A stretch of DNA of 8,112 bases, from NCBI GenBank assembly GCA_051010055.1, contig JBPCVY010000013.1, positions 1 to 8,112 on the forward strand, given 5' to 3'. Position 1 is the first letter of the stretch. Each line of letters begins with the position of its first letter. Below, one piece after another: positions 5,728 through 8,112 of the stretch. The notes under the pieces were generated by a model, which was given only the letters and a program-made list of their open reading frames with translations, did not search any database and was not told the DNA's origin. A program made the position numbers and the translations under genes. This DNA comes from CAJQND01 sp051010055 (GTDB lineage: Bacteria; Pseudomonadota; Alphaproteobacteria; Rhizobiales; CAJQND01).

Positions 5728-5746
5728 GAAAAAGCGCCACTTTTTC
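5728..5746 (+). repeat. Perfect 7-bp inverted repeat in the divergent spacer
   Basis: GAAAAAG (5728-5734) and CTTTTTC (5740-5746) are exact inverted copies around a five-base centre (CGCCA), a 19-base dyad. It lies between the divergent genes starting at 5634 and 5824. No T tract follows on either strand, so a DNA operator or an RNA hairpin are both possible. Nothing else definite was found in the 189-base spacer: a TAATAAT at 5781-5787 could be a plus-strand -10, but it lacks a -35 at the right distance. Confidence 0.4.
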
Positions 5747-5823
5747 GGCAAATTGTGCGGGGTAAGCCAGGATTTGTGTGTAATAATCAAAACAATCCAA
5801 TCGCCGAAGAAAAGGTCAGTCGA

Positions 5824-6036
5824 ATGAACATTGATGAATTCGAGGCGCAAATCGCTCTGTTACTTACCCGCATGGAAGGGCAACCGGAGAACAGGCACGA
5901 TATCTACTTCATGATTCATGAAAAACTGAATGAGCTGCGCGCATCCGGCATGCCGCTCCCGGACGACCTTTTGGAACTGGAGGCGACGCTGGAAAAGGAA
6001 TTTTCCGCAGAATTGGCGGGTAGCAAGTCCTCTTAG
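5824..6036 (+). CDS. Small helical protein of unknown function (70 residues)
   Basis: The product (opening MNIDEFEAQIALLLTRMEGQ) is acidic and almost entirely helix-forming: residues 1-17 give one amphipathic helix, NRHDIYFMIHEKLNELRA (about 22-39) a second, and PDDLLELEATLEKEFSAELA (about 46-65) a third, separated by a GMPLP turn. It has no signal peptide, membrane segment or cysteine. The pattern resembles short conserved proteins seen in Hyphomicrobiales, but I cannot name a function. The ATG at 5824 has an AAAAGG ribosome binding site about nine bases upstream. The frame is open further upstream to 5530, but that part reads as the reverse of the neighbouring gene and its spacer. The gene ends three bases from the convergent cytochrome gene, so their transcripts must overlap at their 3' ends unless termination happens inside a gene. 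Confidence 0.75.
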   Translation: MNIDEFEAQIALLLTRMEGQPENRHDIYFMIHEKLNELRASGMPLPDDLLELEATLEKEFSAELAGSKSS

Positions 6037-6039
6037 AGT

Positions 6040-6822
6040 TTACTTCTCATTAGGATCGAGTGTTTGCAGGAATGCAAACAAGTCTCCGATTTGGCGCTCG
6101 GTGAGAAACCGGATTGCCAGCATATCAGTGCCCGGCACACCGTTCATGACCTTGTGGAGCGCCTGTTCCGGGCGGTTGCGGGAAATCCAGCCGAGAGAAG
6201 ATTTATCGCCAAGCTCGCCAATGAGGGTCGCCTTGCCATCATATTGATGGCAATTCATGCAGGCCCCTTCAAAAATTGCGCGGCCGTTTTCTACTTTCCC
6301 AAGGGCGATGCCATCGCTGGTGAGGAATGCATCGCGGTTATATTGTCCGATTGAAACAAACAGGGCCAACACTTCGAGAATGGCGTCGTCGAACAATTCG
6401 TTGGGGTATTCGGGATGAGCCTCGCGGATGCGCTTGGTCACCGTTTCCAATTCTGTTCCTTCGATATGCTTCAGGTTGGCGAAGGCGTCGGGCATGCCCA
6501 TTTTGCTCCGTTCGCCGTCTTTTCCCTTATAGTCCCAGCCGTGGCAGCTGACGCAGCGCCAGGTTTCGGATGCAGAGACATCAATGTCTGCCGGGAAGGC
6601 CGGATTAGGTTTTTCCGGTGGGTTAATGGCAGTCATCGTCCAGATATTGTCATAGAGCTTGCCGCCAATCGCCAGCACAAATACCTCGCCGAATTCTGCA
6701 TCTTCGGCGCTGAACGCATCTTGATTTTCGGATACATCCTGCTGCTTGCCCAAAAGGAGCGCCGGGGTGAGAAACACCGACAGGAAAAAGAGCGCAAAGA
6801 GTGGAAATTTCAAACGGAGCAT
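6040..6822 (-). CDS. Exported dihaem cytochrome c
   Basis: This 260-residue protein starts with a basic n-region and a hydrophobic stretch (KFPLFALFFLSVFLTPALLLG, about 5-25), a Sec signal or an N-terminal anchor; a clear A-x-A cleavage site is lacking. Two haem-binding motifs follow: CVSCH (90-94) and CMNCH (188-192), with His94 and His192 as proximal ligands. The second domain ends like a class I cytochrome c (NGVPGTDMLAIRFL, 227-240, then a final helix), so Met234 is the likely distal ligand; Met108 or Met110 in SKMGMPDAF may serve the first haem. GGKLYDNIW (53-61) before a WRCVSCHGWDYKGKDG block (88-103) recalls dihaem cytochromes of proteobacteria of unassigned partner. It should act in periplasmic electron transfer. 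The ribosome binding site is GGGAGGG, set in a hairpin loop. It lies downstream of the permease on the same strand, 79 bases away. Confidence 0.88.
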   Translation of the reverse strand: MLRLKFPLFALFFLSVFLTPALLLGKQQDVSENQDAFSAEDAEFGEVFVLAIGGKLYDNIWTMTAINPPEKPNPAFPADIDVSASETWRCVSCHGWDYKGKDGERSKMGMPDAFANLKHIEGTELETVTKRIREAHPEYPNELFDDAILEVLALFVSIGQYNRDAFLTSDGIALGKVENGRAIFEGACMNCHQYDGKATLIGELGDKSSLGWISRNRPEQALHKVMNGVPGTDMLAIRFLTERQIGDLFAFLQTLDPNEK

Positions 6823-6825
6823 TGT

Positions 6826-6847
6826 GTTTGCCCTCCCAGCTGCAAAC
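6826..6847 (-). promoter_or_regulatory. Hairpin presenting the cytochrome c ribosome binding site
   Basis: On the minus strand GTTTGC (6847-6842) and GCAAAC (6831-6826) form a perfect 6-bp stem with a ten-base loop. The loop carries the purine-rich GGGAGG used to start the cytochrome gene at 6822, three bases after the 3' arm. A site in an open loop could stay accessible, while a bound protein or a competing fold could close it. The stem is short, so chance is a fair explanation. Confidence 0.35.
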
Positions 6848-6858
6848 CTTGATTGTTC

Positions 6859-6888
6859 ATTTTACGCAGGCCAATTGATTCACACCAA
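6859..6888 (-). promoter_or_regulatory. Candidate promoter of the cytochrome c gene
   Basis: On the minus strand TTGGTG (6888-6883) is followed after 18 bases by TAAAAT (6864-6859), which matches the -10 consensus at five of six positions. It lies in the 79-base gap between the permease stop and the cytochrome start and would give a leader of about 30 bases. No terminator hairpin for the permease is evident, so readthrough from the permease gene is also possible. Confidence 0.35.
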
Positions 6889-6901
6889 AGCAATTTATCC
6901 C

Positions 6902-8112
6902 TCATGACGCGAAGTAGGGGCTCAGCAACATGGCAACGCAGGTTATGAAGCCCACTACCGGCACCCAGGCGCCAACCGTGTAAACCCCTTTGGGCGCTGG
7001 TACATCCATCATTTTAAGCCTGAACAGAGACATGTTGATGAGCGCAAAGATTGTCAGCACGATGCGCGATGTGGCCTCAGAAAGCTCTTCAAGCGGAAAG
7101 ACGAGGGCAAGAACAAGAACCAGCGCCACCACGGTAATGGTGGCCACTATCGGGGTTCTTGTGAGCGGTGAAACCTGTGCAAAGATTTTCGGCACCGAAC
7201 CCTGTTTTCCCAGCCCGTAAAGAACTCTGGAGGCCATGATGATTTGCACGATGACGCCATTGAGCGTGGCGACAATTGCAATCAGCGAAATGAGCACGGG
7301 CGAGGTGCCCGTGATTTTTTCAAAAACCAGCCGCACCGGAGCGCGCGAGGCGGCAAGTTCATCGATAGGCACGCTCAGCACTGCAACGGCAACCACGGCG
7401 ACATAAAGCAGTGTGGCGATTATGAGCGTGAGGAAGATGGCGCGCGGCATGAGCCGTTCGGGCTCTTTTGTTTCCTCAGCCAGATTGACAAGGTCCTCAA
7501 AACCAATGAAAGCAAAGAATGCAAGAAGCGCAGCTGATGAGACGGCGCCAAGCGCCACCCAGTCGCCCGGATAGGGGATGATTTCAGGCAGCCGAGCCAC
7601 AAGGCCCGGTTGGAACCATATACCGGCGCCAACCACCACCAAAAGCCCGACAACTTCGACCACCGTGAAGATGCCCGCAAATGTGATGGATTCCATTATT
7701 CCCCAAACGGCCACAACACCCAGAATGACAATTACGGTTGTAACAATCATCCAACTTGGGAAGTCCACAAAGTCCAGCATATATCCGGCAGCTCCAATGG
7801 CAATTGCCGCTGAAGAAACAGTGCCGGCAAATATCACCAGAATGCCGGTGACGAGTGACAAAAACCGGGAATCGAACCCATGCCTTACATATGCTGCTTC
7901 CCCGGCGCTTACCGGGTAGCGGCCAGAGAGTTCCGCAAAGGATGATGCGCTGAACACCATCACCAAAGCGGCGACTACGAACGCGAACGGTGCGTGCAAT
8001 CCGGCCCTGCCGGCGGTGGCGCCAATGAGCACATAGATGCCGGCGCCGATTGTGACACCCAATCCATAAAGAACGAGCAAGGGAAGGCTCAGCGCGCGGC
8101 GCAGTTCGGGTT
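6902..8112 (-). CDS. APC-family amino acid permease (partial, N-terminus beyond the window)
   Basis: The frame is open from the right edge (first complete codon ends at 8110) to a TGA at 6904-6902, giving 402 visible residues. The visible start, PELRRALSLPLLVLYGLGVT, runs straight into the first membrane segment with GAGIYVLIG, so the true start is just outside; the TTG at 8080 is not needed as a start. Eleven hydrophobic segments can be counted. The sixth carries the APC superfamily mark AFFAFIGFEDLVNLAEETKEP (from about visible residue 197). The eighth holds the NGVIVQIIMASRVLYGLGKQG stretch typical of amino acid/polyamine/organocation transporters. It is an inner membrane transporter; the substrate cannot be read from sequence, and amino acids are the usual cargo. 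It is upstream of the cytochrome gene on the same strand, but no functional tie is evident. Confidence 0.9.
   Translation of the reverse strand, partial: PELRRALSLPLLVLYGLGVTIGAGIYVLIGATAGRAGLHAPFAFVVAALVMVFSASSFAELSGRYPVSAGEAAYVRHGFDSRFLSLVTGILVIFAGTVSSAAIAIGAAGYMLDFVDFPSWMIVTTVIVILGVVAVWGIMESITFAGIFTVVEVVGLLVVVGAGIWFQPGLVARLPEIIPYPGDWVALGAVSSAALLAFFAFIGFEDLVNLAEETKEPERLMPRAIFLTLIIATLLYVAVVAVAVLSVPIDELAASRAPVRLVFEKITGTSPVLISLIAIVATLNGVIVQIIMASRVLYGLGKQGSVPKIFAQVSPLTRTPIVATITVVALVLVLALVFPLEELSEATSRIVLTIFALINMSLFRLKMMDVPAPKGVYTVGAWVPVVGFITCVAMLLSPYFAS

Noticed and set aside
5530..5823. N-terminal extension of the 70-residue protein to 168 residues
   Set aside because: The upstream part lies antisense to the start of the membrane protein gene and in the spacer, and has no protein-like pattern; a ribosome binding site supports the ATG at 5824.
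6064..6852. Plus-strand open frames opposite the cytochrome c gene
   Set aside because: The minus strand has two haem motifs and a signal segment; the plus-strand frames are shadows without features.
7244..7919. Plus-strand open frames opposite the permease
   Set aside because: The minus strand encodes regular membrane segments with APC motifs, so the plus-strand frames are by-products.
1..8112. tRNA, rRNA, CRISPR array, insertion sequence or phage genes
   Set aside because: No cloverleaf, conserved rRNA segment, regularly spaced repeats, transposase-like frame or terminal inverted repeats were seen on either strand by eye.

Overview
The window looks like chromosomal core DNA from an alphaproteobacterium, most likely of the order Hyphomicrobiales (Rhizobiales). 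The reasons are the gene order (cytochrome bc1 assembly chaperone, DUF177/YceD protein, plsX, fabH, ihfA, short MerR regulator, with a probable bamE start diverging at the left edge) and the protein sequences, which read like rhizobial orthologues. No insertion sequence, phage gene, CRISPR array, rRNA or tRNA was seen, and base composition is even apart from an AT-rich gap before ihfA.

Layout. Bases 1-54 hold the probable 5' end of a minus-strand gene (bamE by context). Bases 183-3500 form a plus-strand run: a ubiquinol-cytochrome c chaperone (CBP3 type), a DUF177 protein that overlaps it by one base, plsX after a 119-base leader, and fabH 29 bases later. ihfA follows a 180-base AT-rich spacer with its own promoter, then a MerR-type regulator with a GTG start. 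A convergent minus-strand gene (4570-5634) encodes an unrecognised membrane protein with three membrane segments, a lysine-rich stretch and two C-terminal cysteines. After a 189-base divergent spacer comes a 70-residue plus-strand protein (5824-6036). It converges, three bases apart, on a minus-strand exported dihaem cytochrome c (6040-6822). Downstream of that lies an APC-family amino-acid-type permease, on the minus strand and cut at its N-terminus by the right edge of the window.

How the genes relate. PlsX makes acyl-phosphate for phospholipid synthesis and FabH starts type II fatty acid synthesis, so this pair feeds the membrane. The YceD-like protein links the cluster to large ribosomal subunit RNA, and the chaperone links it to the bc1 complex. 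IHF-alpha and the MerR protein are regulators that travel with this cluster. The right half (membrane protein, small protein, cytochrome c, permease) is less easily tied together and may be separate transcription units.

The best second-look items are modest: a perfect 8-bp hairpin whose 3' arm contains the ribosome binding site of the DUF177 gene; a second hairpin that presents the cytochrome c ribosome binding site in its loop; an IHF-like site upstream of ihfA; a 19-base dyad in the divergent spacer at 5635-5823; and the unknown membrane protein with a polycationic tail predicted to be periplasmic. No clearly new system is visible.
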